Assembly: GCF_023744375.2 (NCBI RefSeq)
Contig: NZ_CP146284.1
Coordinates: 1,922,001 to 1,986,000, forward strand
Direction of reading: 5' to 3'
Length of the DNA stretch: 64,000 nt
From: Parabacteroides sp. AD58
Lineage (GTDB): Bacteria; Bacteroidota; Bacteroidia; Bacteroidales; Tannerellaceae
The notes beneath the pieces were generated by a model. That model saw only the letters and a list, made by a program, of their open reading frames with translations, searched no databases and was not told where the DNA came from. Both the position numbers and the translations under genes were made by a program. This document shows, piece by piece, positions 43,124 to 52,178 of this stretch (positions within the stretch are counted from its first letter, which is position 1; every line of letters begins with the position of its first letter).

Positions 43124-44251
43124 ATGGCAGGCCTTTATATACATGTTCCTTTTTGTCAGAAACGATGTCTGTATTGTGATTTCTACTCCAATACCGACAT
43201 GGGATACAAAGAAGCTTATCTTTCGGCTTTGATCCGGGAGATGGAACTCCGCAAGAATTATCTGGAAGGAGAAACATTGGAAACCATTTATTTCGGTGGC
43301 GGAACGCCGTCTCAGCTATCTGTTGAAAATCTCAATCAGCTATTTGAAGCCATTTACCGGAATTTCCCGGTGAATCAGGATATGGAAATCACCCTCGAAG
43401 CCAATCCCGATGATATGACTCCTGCCTATGTGGCCGCACTGCGCTCGTTGCCTGTCAACCGGATCAGTATGGGCGTACAGAGTTTTGATGCAGCCGACCT
43501 GAAGTTTCTCAACCGGCGTCACGACCGCGAGGAAGCGCTCCGTGCCGTACGTCTCTGCCAGGAACACGATTTATATAATATAAGTATAGATCTGATTTAC
43601 GGACTTCCCGGACAAACACCCGAGAAATGGCAGAAGAATCTCGACGAGGTTCTCCGGCTCGATATACCGCATATCTCGGCTTATCATCTGATCTATGAAG
43701 AAGGAACTGCCTTATACCGTTTGCTGGAAGCCGGGAAAATCACTGCAGTCGATGAAGACACCAGCCTGACTCTTTTCACCCTTCTGATTGAAAACCTGGC
43801 GGCTGCCGGCTATCAGCATTACGAGATTTCGAACTTTGCCCGCCCAGGTTGGTACGCGCGCCACAACAGTTCGTATTGGAAAGGCAAGAAATACCTCGGT
43901 CTTGGTCCGTCGGCTCATTCCTACAACGGCACGGAACGCGAATGGAATGTAGCCTCTCTTCCCGAATGGATCAAAGGCATCCGAACAGGAAAGCCTGCCC
44001 TCGAAAATGAACAACTGGATGAAAATACGCGTTATAATGAATATATTATGACTCATCTGCGCACGATGTGGGGAATTGATCTGAACGAACTGTCAGAGAA
44101 ATTCGGAGAGAAAAAGTTAAAATATTGCCTGAACTTAGCACAAACGTACGAGAAACGTCATTTATTGTTGCAAAAGGACGGAAAATTAACATTGACAAAA
44201 GAAGGAATCTTCGTCTCCGACGGAATCATGAGTGACCTGCTTTGGGTATGA
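43124..44251 (+). CDS. hemW: Radical SAM heme chaperone
   Basis: 375 residues. The radical-SAM cluster is CQKRCLYC (CxxxCxxC, from about residue 11), followed by FGGGTPSQLS, NRISMGVQSFDAADLKFLNRRHDREEA, and NISIDLIYGLPGQTPEKW, all typical of HemW, once named HemN-like. HemW binds heme for transfer to membrane respiratory proteins and is not a coproporphyrinogen oxidase. Start ATG 43124 gives the standard MAGLYIHVPFC opening. A short G/C hairpin with T5 follows at 44261-44275. Confidence 0.93.
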   Translation: MAGLYIHVPFCQKRCLYCDFYSNTDMGYKEAYLSALIREMELRKNYLEGETLETIYFGGGTPSQLSVENLNQLFEAIYRNFPVNQDMEITLEANPDDMTPAYVAALRSLPVNRISMGVQSFDAADLKFLNRRHDREEALRAVRLCQEHDLYNISIDLIYGLPGQTPEKWQKNLDEVLRLDIPHISAYHLIYEEGTALYRLLEAGKITAVDEDTSLTLFTLLIENLAAAGYQHYEISNFARPGWYARHNSSYWKGKKYLGLGPSAHSYNGTEREWNVASLPEWIKGIRTGKPALENEQLDENTRYNEYIMTHLRTMWGIDLNELSEKFGEKKLKYCLNLAQTYEKRHLLLQKDGKLTLTKEGIFVSDGIMSDLLWV

Positions 44252-44260
44252 ATTTTAACA

Positions 44261-44275
44261 AAACCGCCGGTTTTT
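44261..44275 (+). terminator. Short terminator-like hairpin after hemW
   Basis: AAACC-n3-GGTTT with T5, 10 bp after the hemW stop. The stem is short, so termination is probable but not certain. Confidence 0.5.
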
Positions 44276-44299
44276 AGGACGAAGTATATGTTAACGAGT

Positions 44300-44329
44300 A
44301 CATTTTTTGCACAGAAAGACAAAAAATGT
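44300..44329. promoter_or_regulatory. Operator-like inverted repeat before the zeta-toxin-like gene
   Basis: Perfect 10-bp inverted repeat ACATTTTTTG (44300-44309) and CAAAAAATGT (44320-44329) with a 10-bp gap, just upstream of the -33 box at 44339. Position and symmetry fit a dimeric regulator site, possibly of the small downstream protein. Confidence 0.5.
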
Positions 44330-44338
44330 GTTGTAAGA

Positions 44339-44371
44339 TTTGCATAATTAGAAAACTATTCTCTATATTTG
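44339..44371 (+). promoter_or_regulatory. Complete promoter of the zeta-toxin-like operon
   Basis: TTTG at 44339-44342 and TATATTTG at 44364-44371 with 21 bp between, the Bacteroidota -33/-7 arrangement. The start point should fall about 15 nt before the GTG start codon. Confidence 0.7.
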
Positions 44372-44393
44372 TGCCGTAAAAATACAGATAGAA

Positions 44394-44969
44394 GTGCCTT
44401 ATTTATATATAATAGCGGGTTGTAATGGAGCAGGCAAGACAACTGCCTCCTTCACGATTCTACCGGAAATGCTGAAATGTAAGGAGTTCGTTAATTCCGA
44501 TGAGATAGCAAAAGGTCTATCTCCCTTTAATGCCGATAGCATTGCGGTTGCCGTGGAAGCAAGTCGTATTATGTATAGACGAATCAAAGAACTCATTGCA
44601 GCAGGTCAAACTTTTGCAATGGAAACGACACTGGCTACGAGATCGGTTGCGAATCTGATCAAAGAAGCCCAAAGGGAAGGATATTACGTGACATTGTTGT
44701 ATTTCTGGCTGAACACGCCGGAATTGGCGATTGAACGTGTCAAAATGAGAGTGGCCGCTGGCGGTCACAATATTCCGGAGATGACCATTCGTAGAAGATA
44801 CGAAGCCGGAATACATAATCTTTTTGAATTATATCTTCCTATTTGTGATTACTGGATGATTACAGACAATTCTATGTCGCCGATGGAAGTAATTGCCAAA
44901 GGCTTCAAGAATGAGAAAAAAGAAATATTCAATCAGGTTATTTATCAAAAACTTGAAAGTCATGAGTGA
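44394..44969 (+). CDS. Zeta-toxin-family P-loop kinase
   Basis: 191 residues with GTG start at 44394. Walker A is GCNGAGKTT (about residues 9-17). The zeta-like pattern follows: FVNSDEIAKGLSPF with the conserved Asp, then AMETTLATRSVANLIKEAQREGY (ETT-x-S/T segment) and RVKMRVAAGGHNIPEMTIRRRY. Zeta toxins phosphorylate UDP-N-acetylglucosamine, but many chromosomal members are uncharacterised kinases. It overlaps by 8 bp the small gene downstream, with an operator-like repeat in front, giving a toxin-antitoxin-like unit in reversed order from epsilon-zeta. No epsilon homologue is seen. Confidence 0.82.
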   Translation: MPYLYIIAGCNGAGKTTASFTILPEMLKCKEFVNSDEIAKGLSPFNADSIAVAVEASRIMYRRIKELIAAGQTFAMETTLATRSVANLIKEAQREGYYVTLLYFWLNTPELAIERVKMRVAAGGHNIPEMTIRRRYEAGIHNLFELYLPICDYWMITDNSMSPMEVIAKGFKNEKKEIFNQVIYQKLESHE

Positions 44970-45132
44970 GCAAGAACTTAGAGAATTCGAGGAGAATATT
45001 GTGAAAGGTGCGAATGTTGCATTTCAGCGCTTAGTTAGTCAGAAAAAGAAAGAAGACGGCGAACTGGTATTTTCTCGAAACGGACATATCTTCAGAGTAA
45101 AGGCTTCTGAGCTCGATAAGGTAATGTCTTAA
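44962..45132 (+). CDS. Small protein coupled to the zeta-toxin-like kinase
   Basis: 56 residues, start ATG 44962 inside the last codons of the kinase gene (ATGAGTGA overlap), so translation is coupled. The sequence (MSEQELREFEENIVKG ... VFSRNGHIFRVKASEL) is half helical, charged, and has no known domain I recognise. Candidate antitoxin or regulator by position; that is inference only. Confidence 0.65.
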   Translation: MSEQELREFEENIVKGANVAFQRLVSQKKKEDGELVFSRNGHIFRVKASELDKVMS

Positions 45133-45171
45133 TTAAAATTCTCGATATCAAAAGAACACAGCTTTATAAAA

Positions 45172-45208
45172 ACGGATAGCTCCTTTCGGAACTATCCGTT
45201 ATTTTTTT
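45172..45208 (+). terminator. Terminator of the zeta-toxin-like operon
   Basis: Hairpin ACGGATAG-n-TCC (45172-45183) pairing with GGAACTATCCGT (45188-45199), then T7 at 45202-45208. It lies just after the small gene and just before the stop of the convergent peptidase gene. Confidence 0.85.
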
Positions 45209-45210
45209 GT

Positions 45211-47370
45211 CTATTTCACGATTTCCATTTCTTTCAACAGATAATCGGCTCCGGCATACTTGTCAATCAGGAATAAGACATAGCGAATATCTACAATGAT
45301 GCTTCGCTGGTAATCAGGCAGATATTCGATATCACCGCCGACACCTTCCCAATTGCGGTCGAAGTTAATACCGATTAATTCGCCCTCAGCATTCATCACC
45401 GGACTTCCGGAATTACCGCCCGTCGTATGCGTAGTCGCACACAATGCCACCGGCATCTTTCCATTGGCCGCAGCATAAGGGCCGAAGTCTTTCTTCGCAT
45501 ACAAGTCTTTCAGGCGCTGCGGAACGACGAATTCCCAATTGGTCGAATCTTCCTTTTCCATCACACCGTCAAGTGTTGTCTGGCAACCATAATAATCACA
45601 ATCCCGCGGACTGTATCCTTTGATCTGACCATACGTCAAACGCAGGGTGAAATTGGCATCCGGCCATTGAGCTTCTCCTTTATTCATCCGCAACAAACCT
45701 TCCACATACGTACGGTGAGCCAGATTATATCCGTCATCAAACTGCTTCAGCGCCTGATTAAGTTCCCGTTGTTCAGCCTTCACGGAAAGGGCAAACTGAA
45801 TCATCGGATCTTGTTCCAGTTCTTTTGCCGTAGGATGAGCAATAAAGCGGCTGAAGTTTTCCTGACTGCCGAAGATAGACTTTTCAAACAGTTCATCGAC
45901 AAACTTATCGACATCACCTTTATATTTCTTATCGATATTGGCGAAATAAGCCGGCTCTACTTTCGTAGGAACCAGACGGCGATATTCTTTCAGCATAACC
46001 TTTGCTATTTTACGGTCTACCTCCGGTGCATAGTCTTTATCATAGAAACGCCGGAATGCATTCGACAACAGGAACAATTGTTTCTTGATTCCTTTCTGAT
46101 CGTCTTTTGTCAAAGCAGTAATCAACGTATCCACATCGGTTGGCACACTGGTAAATTCAATACCTCTTACGATGGCTTCGTCCAACATCCATTTCCGGGA
46201 ACGCAGATCCTTACGGTCTGATACAATCTGTTCAAGAGTAAGCAGTGCCTCTTCATATTGCGGCTGGCATTCTTTCTTTCCCCAAGCCAGCAAAGCTTCC
46301 TGTTCATCACGTTTGACCTGTTCGAAGTTCCGCTTGTTAATAGCCCAGTTACTTCCAATCGAATTCTTATAGGCATTCTCAGAGCTGGCATACTTGCTGG
46401 CATATTGGATACGCACTTTCGGATCTTTCAGCATCTCTTCGAGCATGGCTTTCTGCCGCAACTCCCGGATATTAATTCGGACGGCATTGTCGATATCACG
46501 ACGTTCAGCCACTTCCCAGGAAGTATAATATTTATTGGTCCGTCCGGGGAAACCCATAATCATGGCAAAGTCGTTTTCCTGAAAGCCCTTGATCGAGATC
46601 TTCATCCAGCGCTTTGGATGCAAAGGCACGTTGGTCTCGGAATAAGGAGCCGGATTTCCGTTCTTATCCGCATAGACACGAAAGACAGAAAAGTCGCCTG
46701 TATGGCGCGGCCACATCCAGTTGTCGGTATCAGCGCCAAACTTTCCGATAGCCGAAGGCGGCGTTCCTACCAGACGGACATCCGAATAAATCTTCTTCGT
46801 GAACATATAATACTGATTACCTCCGAAGAAAGGCTTGATTTCTACTTCCGTCCCCGGATTATTCTGCAAGAACTTCTTGCCGACTTTCTTTTCTGCCAGC
46901 TTGTTCAGGAAACTGGGTGACAGATAATTCATACTGTTCGGATCTTTATCTTTAGCAAGTTCTGCCTTCACATAATCTGTTACCTCATCAATCTTGTCGA
47001 TAAACGTAACCGTCAGTCCCGGATTCGGTAACTCCTGATCACGTGTGGTGGCCCAGAAACCATCCGTCAGATAATCATGATCAACCGTACTATGTGACTG
47101 GATAGATCCATATCCACAATGATGATTGGTGAGCAACAAGCCGTCGGGCGAAACAATTTCTCCCGTACAACCGCCACCAAAGATGACTACCGCATCTTTC
47201 AGTGATGCCTGATCCGGACTATAGATATCATAATCCTGCAACTTGAGTCCAAGGCTTTTCATCTCGTCGAACTTCTGCTCCTTCAGCAACGGAAGAATCC
47301 ACATACCTTCATCCGCTTTCAAAGGCAACGCCAACAAGACAGTAGCGACAAATAAGAATAATCTTTTCAT
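45211..47370 (-). CDS. Peptidase S46 dipeptidyl peptidase (DPP11-like)
   Basis: 719 residues with a signal peptide (MKRLFLFVATVLLALPLKA), so periplasmic. The serine-peptidase triad is seen at TNHHCGYG (His) and TTGGNSGSPVMN (Ser). S46 enzymes cut dipeptides from peptide N-termini for amino-acid-fermenting Bacteroidales such as Porphyromonas. The INFDRNWEG motif has Arg where DPP11 (Asp/Glu at P1) has Arg and DPP7 has Gly, from my recollection of that family, so DPP11-like specificity is likely. Alternative start ATG 47376 adds two residues. Confidence 0.93.
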   Translation of the reverse strand: MKRLFLFVATVLLALPLKADEGMWILPLLKEQKFDEMKSLGLKLQDYDIYSPDQASLKDAVVIFGGGCTGEIVSPDGLLLTNHHCGYGSIQSHSTVDHDYLTDGFWATTRDQELPNPGLTVTFIDKIDEVTDYVKAELAKDKDPNSMNYLSPSFLNKLAEKKVGKKFLQNNPGTEVEIKPFFGGNQYYMFTKKIYSDVRLVGTPPSAIGKFGADTDNWMWPRHTGDFSVFRVYADKNGNPAPYSETNVPLHPKRWMKISIKGFQENDFAMIMGFPGRTNKYYTSWEVAERRDIDNAVRINIRELRQKAMLEEMLKDPKVRIQYASKYASSENAYKNSIGSNWAINKRNFEQVKRDEQEALLAWGKKECQPQYEEALLTLEQIVSDRKDLRSRKWMLDEAIVRGIEFTSVPTDVDTLITALTKDDQKGIKKQLFLLSNAFRRFYDKDYAPEVDRKIAKVMLKEYRRLVPTKVEPAYFANIDKKYKGDVDKFVDELFEKSIFGSQENFSRFIAHPTAKELEQDPMIQFALSVKAEQRELNQALKQFDDGYNLAHRTYVEGLLRMNKGEAQWPDANFTLRLTYGQIKGYSPRDCDYYGCQTTLDGVMEKEDSTNWEFVVPQRLKDLYAKKDFGPYAAANGKMPVALCATTHTTGGNSGSPVMNAEGELIGINFDRNWEGVGGDIEYLPDYQRSIIVDIRYVLFLIDKYAGADYLLKEMEIVK

Positions 47371-47488
47371 ACGCATTGTTCTATTTGTTATTAAAATCAC
47401 TTTTTTAGTTTGTCAGTTTTTGAGCTTGCCAGTTCTCACGATTCTTTCCCTTAAAGCAACAGAACTTATCAACCCAAAAACTCATCAC

Positions 47489-47962
47489 CTATTGGTTCCA
47501 TTCTGTAAAAGGATGTTGGGTAAGCATCGAATTGTAATACCTCCGATCACCAGTCACTTCCTTTCCTGCCCAAGCCGGCATGACAAACGGTTCATCCTCA
47601 GCTTCCAGTTCGATTTCTGCCATAATCAATCCTTCGTTGGCTCCATGGAAAACGTCGATTTCCCATACATGATTCCCGACTTTAGCCAAATGACGTACCT
47701 TATCAATAGCTCCCGGTTCGCAAAGACGGAGCAGTTGTTCGGCATCATCCAAAGGAATAGTCTGTTCGAATTCATACCGGCTCATGCCTTTTTCGTCGGA
47801 AGGACCTTTAATTGTCAGGAAACCGTTCTGATCCTGAATCCGGACACGTACGGTCTTTCCCGGTTGAGAACAGATATAACCTTGCACGATCCGTTTGCTG
47901 GCATACACATCTGCCGAGAAATCACCCGTAACCAAAAACTTCCGTTCTATTTCAGTGTGCAT
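47489..47962 (-). CDS. CYTH-domain protein
   Basis: 157 residues. The CYTH signature IERKFLV (residues 5-11, ExExK-like) and paired acidic/basic strands (TVRVRIQDQNGFLTIKG, RYEFEQTIP, WEIDVFHG, MAEIELEAEDEPF) form the triphosphate tunnel. Bacterial single-domain members are usually inorganic triphosphatases or nucleotide-binding proteins; an adenylate cyclase role is not supported. It stands between the S46 peptidase and Smr genes, all leftward. Confidence 0.88.
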   Translation of the reverse strand: MHTEIERKFLVTGDFSADVYASKRIVQGYICSQPGKTVRVRIQDQNGFLTIKGPSDEKGMSRYEFEQTIPLDDAEQLLRLCEPGAIDKVRHLAKVGNHVWEIDVFHGANEGLIMAEIELEAEDEPFVMPAWAGKEVTGDRRYYNSMLTQHPFTEWNQ

Positions 47963-48028
47963 ATTCTCTACTCAAAAATTAAGAATTGAAAGCAGACAAT
48001 GAATTACCCATTGTCACTTTTCAATTGT

Positions 48029-49108
48029 TCATTTAATTGTTACCATCGTCGCACCAAAGCCATATTCACGGAAAGAAGCATCCTGATAGTAATGCTGTTT
48101 GTAACGAGTATTCAGTTCCTTTTCAATCGCCTTACGCAGCACGCCATCACCTTTTCCATGAATGAATACGATCTTCTGCCCTTTCTGAGAAGCATACTGA
48201 TCCATTACTTCCCGGAATTTATCCAGCTGATAATTCAACATATCACTGTTCGATAAACCACGGATGTCATCCAACAGTTCAGCAATGTGCAAATCGACTT
48301 CAAGGATTGATGAGTTCGCTTCCTTTTTCTTGATAATGGATTGCTTAGGCTGCTTTGACGGACTATCATTACGCACCTTCTGCTGCATGGCTTCCTGCAA
48401 CTCTGAAGCAGAAACCAGCATTTCCCGTTCCGGCAAGTCATTACGCACAATCGGGCAGATAATCGCATCCTCGTCGAAGAAGTCATTTTCCATAAAGCAA
48501 TGCAGTTTATAGAACTTCACGGTATCCAAACGGAGCTCTACTGAAATGGCATTCTTCAAGGAATAAGGTTTGTCTTTCTTAAAGGCAATCAGCTGAACAC
48601 AAATGCGCTCAAGTGCATTCAGGTCTTTCTTTTCAAACTCTTCCAGGAAAATCTTGGTATTGGGTTCGATGGTTCCGTTATAACGGCTTGTCCAGCTGTT
48701 ATTTTCCCGGCTCATATAGTTAAAGAACAGATAGTAATTGCTGTCATTCACAAAGTAAGCCTCATAACCACACTGCTGAATCGCTTTCGGATCGGTCGGA
48801 AGATAAGCCAGATACACATTCAGACGTTCACCTTCGGGAGTTTCTTCTATTTCTTCCTCCGGCTCTTCCGGTTGCTGGCGCTTGCTGGTAATCTGTTTTT
48901 CCAACTCAGCCGCATTGACTTTCGGCTTATTCGAACTATGCACTTGCGGACCATCGCCCACTACTACGCATTCCCGAATCAAAGCCGGTACTTCAAAACC
49001 ATCTTCATCTTCTACCAAAACCTGATCTTTCCCACGGAAAGCCGTTACGATGCCTCCGCCTGTTGTGTTCAGGAAACGGACCTTGTCTCCTACTTTTATA
49101 TTACTCAT
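48029..49108 (-). CDS. DUF2027 and Smr-domain protein
   Basis: 359 residues. N-terminal DUF2027/MutS2-associated-like part (SNIKVGDKVRFLNTTGGGIVTAFRGKDQVLVEDEDGFEVPALIRECVVV) is followed by an acidic linker and a C-terminal Smr domain with VDLHIAEL, IVFIHGKGDGVLRKAIEKELN and the final RYKQHYYQDASFREYGFGATMVTIK. Smr domains nick or bind branched DNA or cleave RNA. Promoter TACTTTTG at 49170-49177. Confidence 0.92.
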   Translation of the reverse strand: MSNIKVGDKVRFLNTTGGGIVTAFRGKDQVLVEDEDGFEVPALIRECVVVGDGPQVHSSNKPKVNAAELEKQITSKRQQPEEPEEEIEETPEGERLNVYLAYLPTDPKAIQQCGYEAYFVNDSNYYLFFNYMSRENNSWTSRYNGTIEPNTKIFLEEFEKKDLNALERICVQLIAFKKDKPYSLKNAISVELRLDTVKFYKLHCFMENDFFDEDAIICPIVRNDLPEREMLVSASELQEAMQQKVRNDSPSKQPKQSIIKKKEANSSILEVDLHIAELLDDIRGLSNSDMLNYQLDKFREVMDQYASQKGQKIVFIHGKGDGVLRKAIEKELNTRYKQHYYQDASFREYGFGATMVTIK

Positions 49109-49169
49109 ATTCTTTTGTGTTTTTATTGTTCTTTTTCTTTTCGTAAGCTACTGCTTCCAGTAGTCTTCA

Positions 49170-49177
49170 CAAAAGTA
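49170..49177 (-). promoter_or_regulatory. Promoter -7 box for the Smr gene
   Basis: Read leftward: TACTTTTG, 62 bp before the ATG at 49108, in the 249-bp divergent spacer. Confidence 0.5.
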
Positions 49178-49311
49178 ATATTTTTCTTTCACTTGTTCAT
49201 AGGAAAGGGCAAGACTTGTGGTTAAACGCTGCCTGTCCTTACAAAGTAAAGGATATGCAACACATAAACAAATAATTGTCGGCCCATATACAGTTATCAA
49301 ATTATTATGAT

Positions 49312-49319
49312 TATATTTG
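49312..49319 (+). promoter_or_regulatory. Promoter -7 box for the first Gfo/Idh/MocA gene
   Basis: TATATTTG, 39 bp before the ATG at 49358. The rest of the spacer is AT-rich with nothing else I can identify. Confidence 0.5.
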
Positions 49320-49357
49320 TCACATGTGATTGTTAACTATAAAAACGGATATAAACC

Positions 49358-50668
49358 ATGACAACGCGTAGAGATTTCCTCAAGCAGGCTTCTCTGTTAG
49401 GAGCCGGACTTACATTCAGTCCTTTTTTTATTCAAGCATCGAATGCTGTCTCAGCAAATGACAAAATCCAAGTGGCATTAATCGGTTGTAACGGTATGGG
49501 ATTTGAAGACCTGAAAGCTTTTCTCCGTAATCCCGAAGTAGAATGTATTGCATTATGCGATATCGATGAAAGTGTACTTAACAACCGGGCTGCCGAGACA
49601 GAGAAAATAACCGGAAAGAAAGTCAAACACCTTTATAAAGACTGGCGTAAGGTAATCGACAATAAAGATGTTGATATTGTTATTGTAGGCACACCCGATC
49701 ACTGGCACTGCCTGCAAGCTGTCTATGCCTGCCAGGCCGGAAAAGACGTTTATTGCGAAAAGCCTTTAGGCAACAGTATTGAAGAATGTAATATTATGGT
49801 TCGGGCTGCCGAGAAGTATAACCGCGTCGTACAAGTTGGCCAGTGGCAACGAAGTGACCCGCACTGGCAAGATGCGATGGCTTTCGTACACAGTGGTAAA
49901 TTAGGAAAGATCCGAACCGTACGTGTATTCTCTTATCAAGGCTGGTGTCCGTCTATTCCGGTTAAGCCTGACGAACCTGTTCCGGCCGGTGTTGATTACG
50001 ATATGTGGTTAGGCCCGGCACCCAAACGCCCGTTTAACCGCAACCGCTTCCACTTTACTTTCCGTTGGTTCTGGGATTATGCTGGCGGACTGATGACAGA
50101 TTGGGGCGTTCACTTGCTCGACTATGCTTTATTTGGCATGAATGTAACGGCGCCGAAGTCTATTATGGCGTCAGGTGGTAAATTCGGTTATCCGGATGAT
50201 GCCTGCGAAACCCCTGATTTATTACAGACGATTTATACCTTCGACGGTTTCACTGTTATGTGGGATCATGCCATCGGCATTGATGACGGAGCCTACGGAA
50301 GAAACCATGGATTAGGCTTTGTGGGAGAAAACGGAACATTGGTTGTCGACCGTGGAGGCTGGGAAGTCATTCCGGAGAAAGTAAACGGACAGGCCCGCAT
50401 GGAAGCTGTTCCTCTGAAGAAAGCCTACGGCGAAGGCGGATTGAACCTGCATGTTAAGAATCACCTGGAATGCATCAAAAGCCGGAACCGTAACTGTAAT
50501 GCCAGCATTGAGATTGGAGCACACATCGCCAAATTCTCTCAGTTAGGGAATATTGCCTACCGGACCGGCAAGAAGTTAAGCTGGGACGGAACAAGTTTCC
50601 ACGACAGTGAAGCCGATGCTTACCTGTGCAAACAGTATCGTGCGCCGTGGGAATTACCGAAGATTTAA
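49358..50668 (+). CDS. Gfo/Idh/MocA-family oxidoreductase, Tat-exported
   Basis: 436 residues with a Tat signal (TTRRDFLKQASLLGAGLTF), so the folded protein is exported with its cofactor. NAD(P)-binding GCNGMGFEDLKAFLRN (about residue 42), the family signature CEKPLG (about 135) and PDHWHCLQAVYACQAGKDVYCEK. The secreted members act on keto-sugars in glycan breakdown; some use NAD tightly bound. It is convergent with the second oxidoreductase gene, with a terminator between. The C-terminal AYLCKQYRAPWELP resembles the second copy's RNPYSLPDWY end. Confidence 0.9.
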   Translation: MTTRRDFLKQASLLGAGLTFSPFFIQASNAVSANDKIQVALIGCNGMGFEDLKAFLRNPEVECIALCDIDESVLNNRAAETEKITGKKVKHLYKDWRKVIDNKDVDIVIVGTPDHWHCLQAVYACQAGKDVYCEKPLGNSIEECNIMVRAAEKYNRVVQVGQWQRSDPHWQDAMAFVHSGKLGKIRTVRVFSYQGWCPSIPVKPDEPVPAGVDYDMWLGPAPKRPFNRNRFHFTFRWFWDYAGGLMTDWGVHLLDYALFGMNVTAPKSIMASGGKFGYPDDACETPDLLQTIYTFDGFTVMWDHAIGIDDGAYGRNHGLGFVGENGTLVVDRGGWEVIPEKVNGQARMEAVPLKKAYGEGGLNLHVKNHLECIKSRNRNCNASIEIGAHIAKFSQLGNIAYRTGKKLSWDGTSFHDSEADAYLCKQYRAPWELPKI

Positions 50669-50695
50669 CGGCTTTATCGGAAGAAGATCATATAT

Positions 50696-50746
50696 AACCC
50701 GGATTTCTCAGGTAATGATTTCATATCAGACCGAGAAATCCGGGTT
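50696..50746. terminator. Bidirectional terminator between convergent oxidoreductase genes
   Basis: Perfect 14-bp stem (50696-50709 pairing with 50733-50746) 27 bp after the first oxidoreductase stop, followed by TTTATTT. The opposite end is T-poor, so the rightward transcript is the main user. Confidence 0.8.
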
Positions 50747-50796
50747 TTATTTCAGCCTCTCGTCAAGAAGGTGACTGCTTTTATCCTTCAGAAGAA

Positions 50797-52146
50797 TTAA
50801 TACCAGTCCGGCAAAGAATACGGATTCCGGTACTGATACCAGTACAGACGATGAGCTGCGGCTTCTTTATCATTGACAAAACTCAACGTAGCCGGATTCC
50901 ATTTCACCGGACGTCCCAACTCGAGAGCAATATTTGTCAGACAACAAAGCGTATTGGTGCTGCAACCCACTTCAACCGGGGCAATCGGATTCTCACGCGA
51001 ACGGACACAATCGATAAAGTTTTGCATGTGCGGCGCGCTGGTTTCATACTGTCCTTTGGCGATCTTCGTTTCTTTCTTCTCCAACAACGACGGATCTGAA
51101 CATTCGATATAACCACGAGCTACCTTAATCCAACCTTTATCTCCGATGAACTGAATGCCCTGCGCATTCGGATTATCTTCCCGATACGGCTGCTCGGTCA
51201 TCACAATGCCGTTGGCATATTTCATGGTTGCATATTTCGTTCCGTTATATCCCTTCGGAATATATTCTACCGGACCGGAACCATCCATTCCGATGGCAGC
51301 CTGGGCAATATCAAACATATGTGCGCCCCAGTCGGAAGTATAACCGTTTCCAGTCTCGCGATACCAGCGCCAAGCGCCCCACAACTGTTCATTCTTTTCC
51401 GGATCCAAGGATATAGGAGGACACAAATCCGGATGATAATGAATCTTCGGATCATTCAACGGGCCCATCCATTGGTTGAAGTTCAAGTTATTGGGAACTG
51501 GCTGTTCCGGCAGATCAAAAGGTTTAGGAGGCTCGCCTACCCGCGCATAGATCTTTTCAATATGACCGATGGCTCCTTGTTGTACCAATGCGATGGCCTG
51601 TTGGAACTCCTTATCCGAACGTTGCTGACTACCTACCTGAAGAACCCGTTTATTCTCCCGTACCGCTTTTACCATCGCCAGTCCTTCCGTAATGGTATAA
51701 GCCAGAGGCTTCTGGCAATATACGTCTTTTCCCGACTGGCAACTATGAATGGTACACAAGGCATGCCAATGATCCGGAGTAGCTACTTCGATGGCATCAA
51801 TATCCTTGCGTTCGAGTATCTCCTCATAGAATTCATACTGATCACACCGCTGCGGCATTCCGTTTTCTGCCTGCCATTTGGTAATACGCCGAACGAAGCG
51901 TTCGCGCTTCATCGAATCGACATCACAACCCGCTGCGACCTGTACGCCCGGACATTGGGCAAATCCGCCAAAATCGCTCAGACCTTGTTGTCCCAAACCA
52001 ATGAAACCCAATACAACCCGATCGCTCGGAGCAATACGAATTCCATTCATACTCCAGCTCGGCAAGATAGTCAATCCCGCCAGACCTAATGCTGAAAAGC
52101 CGAGAAACTCCCGGCGCGTCATTCCTTTCTTTTTTCCGTTTTCCAT
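50797..52146 (-). CDS. Second Gfo/Idh/MocA-family oxidoreductase, Tat-exported
   Basis: 449 residues. Tat signal (TRREFLGFSALGLAGLTILPSW), NAD-binding GFIGLGQQGLSDFGG, family signature CQKPLAY, and PDHWHALCTIHSCQSGKDVYCQK. The middle has DWGAHMFDIAQAAIG, the position of the catalytic residues in related enzymes (the tip of DWG-x-H). Start ATG 52146 gives MENGKKKGMTRREFLG, a normal Tat N-terminus. The gene is 33 bp from the esterase start region downstream in transcription order. Confidence 0.9.
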   Translation of the reverse strand: MENGKKKGMTRREFLGFSALGLAGLTILPSWSMNGIRIAPSDRVVLGFIGLGQQGLSDFGGFAQCPGVQVAAGCDVDSMKRERFVRRITKWQAENGMPQRCDQYEFYEEILERKDIDAIEVATPDHWHALCTIHSCQSGKDVYCQKPLAYTITEGLAMVKAVRENKRVLQVGSQQRSDKEFQQAIALVQQGAIGHIEKIYARVGEPPKPFDLPEQPVPNNLNFNQWMGPLNDPKIHYHPDLCPPISLDPEKNEQLWGAWRWYRETGNGYTSDWGAHMFDIAQAAIGMDGSGPVEYIPKGYNGTKYATMKYANGIVMTEQPYREDNPNAQGIQFIGDKGWIKVARGYIECSDPSLLEKKETKIAKGQYETSAPHMQNFIDCVRSRENPIAPVEVGCSTNTLCCLTNIALELGRPVKWNPATLSFVNDKEAAAHRLYWYQYRNPYSLPDWY

Positions 52147-52178
52147 ATAAGTGTTTCCATTAATAGTAAATAATAAGT

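Noticed and set aside
43124..44251. Oxygen-independent coproporphyrinogen oxidase (hemN).
   Set aside because: The length and CxxxCxxC context fit HemW, which lacks the oxidase function.
44394..45132. Classical epsilon-zeta toxin-antitoxin system.
   Set aside because: The small partner is downstream and does not resemble epsilon; calling it an antitoxin would go beyond the sequence.
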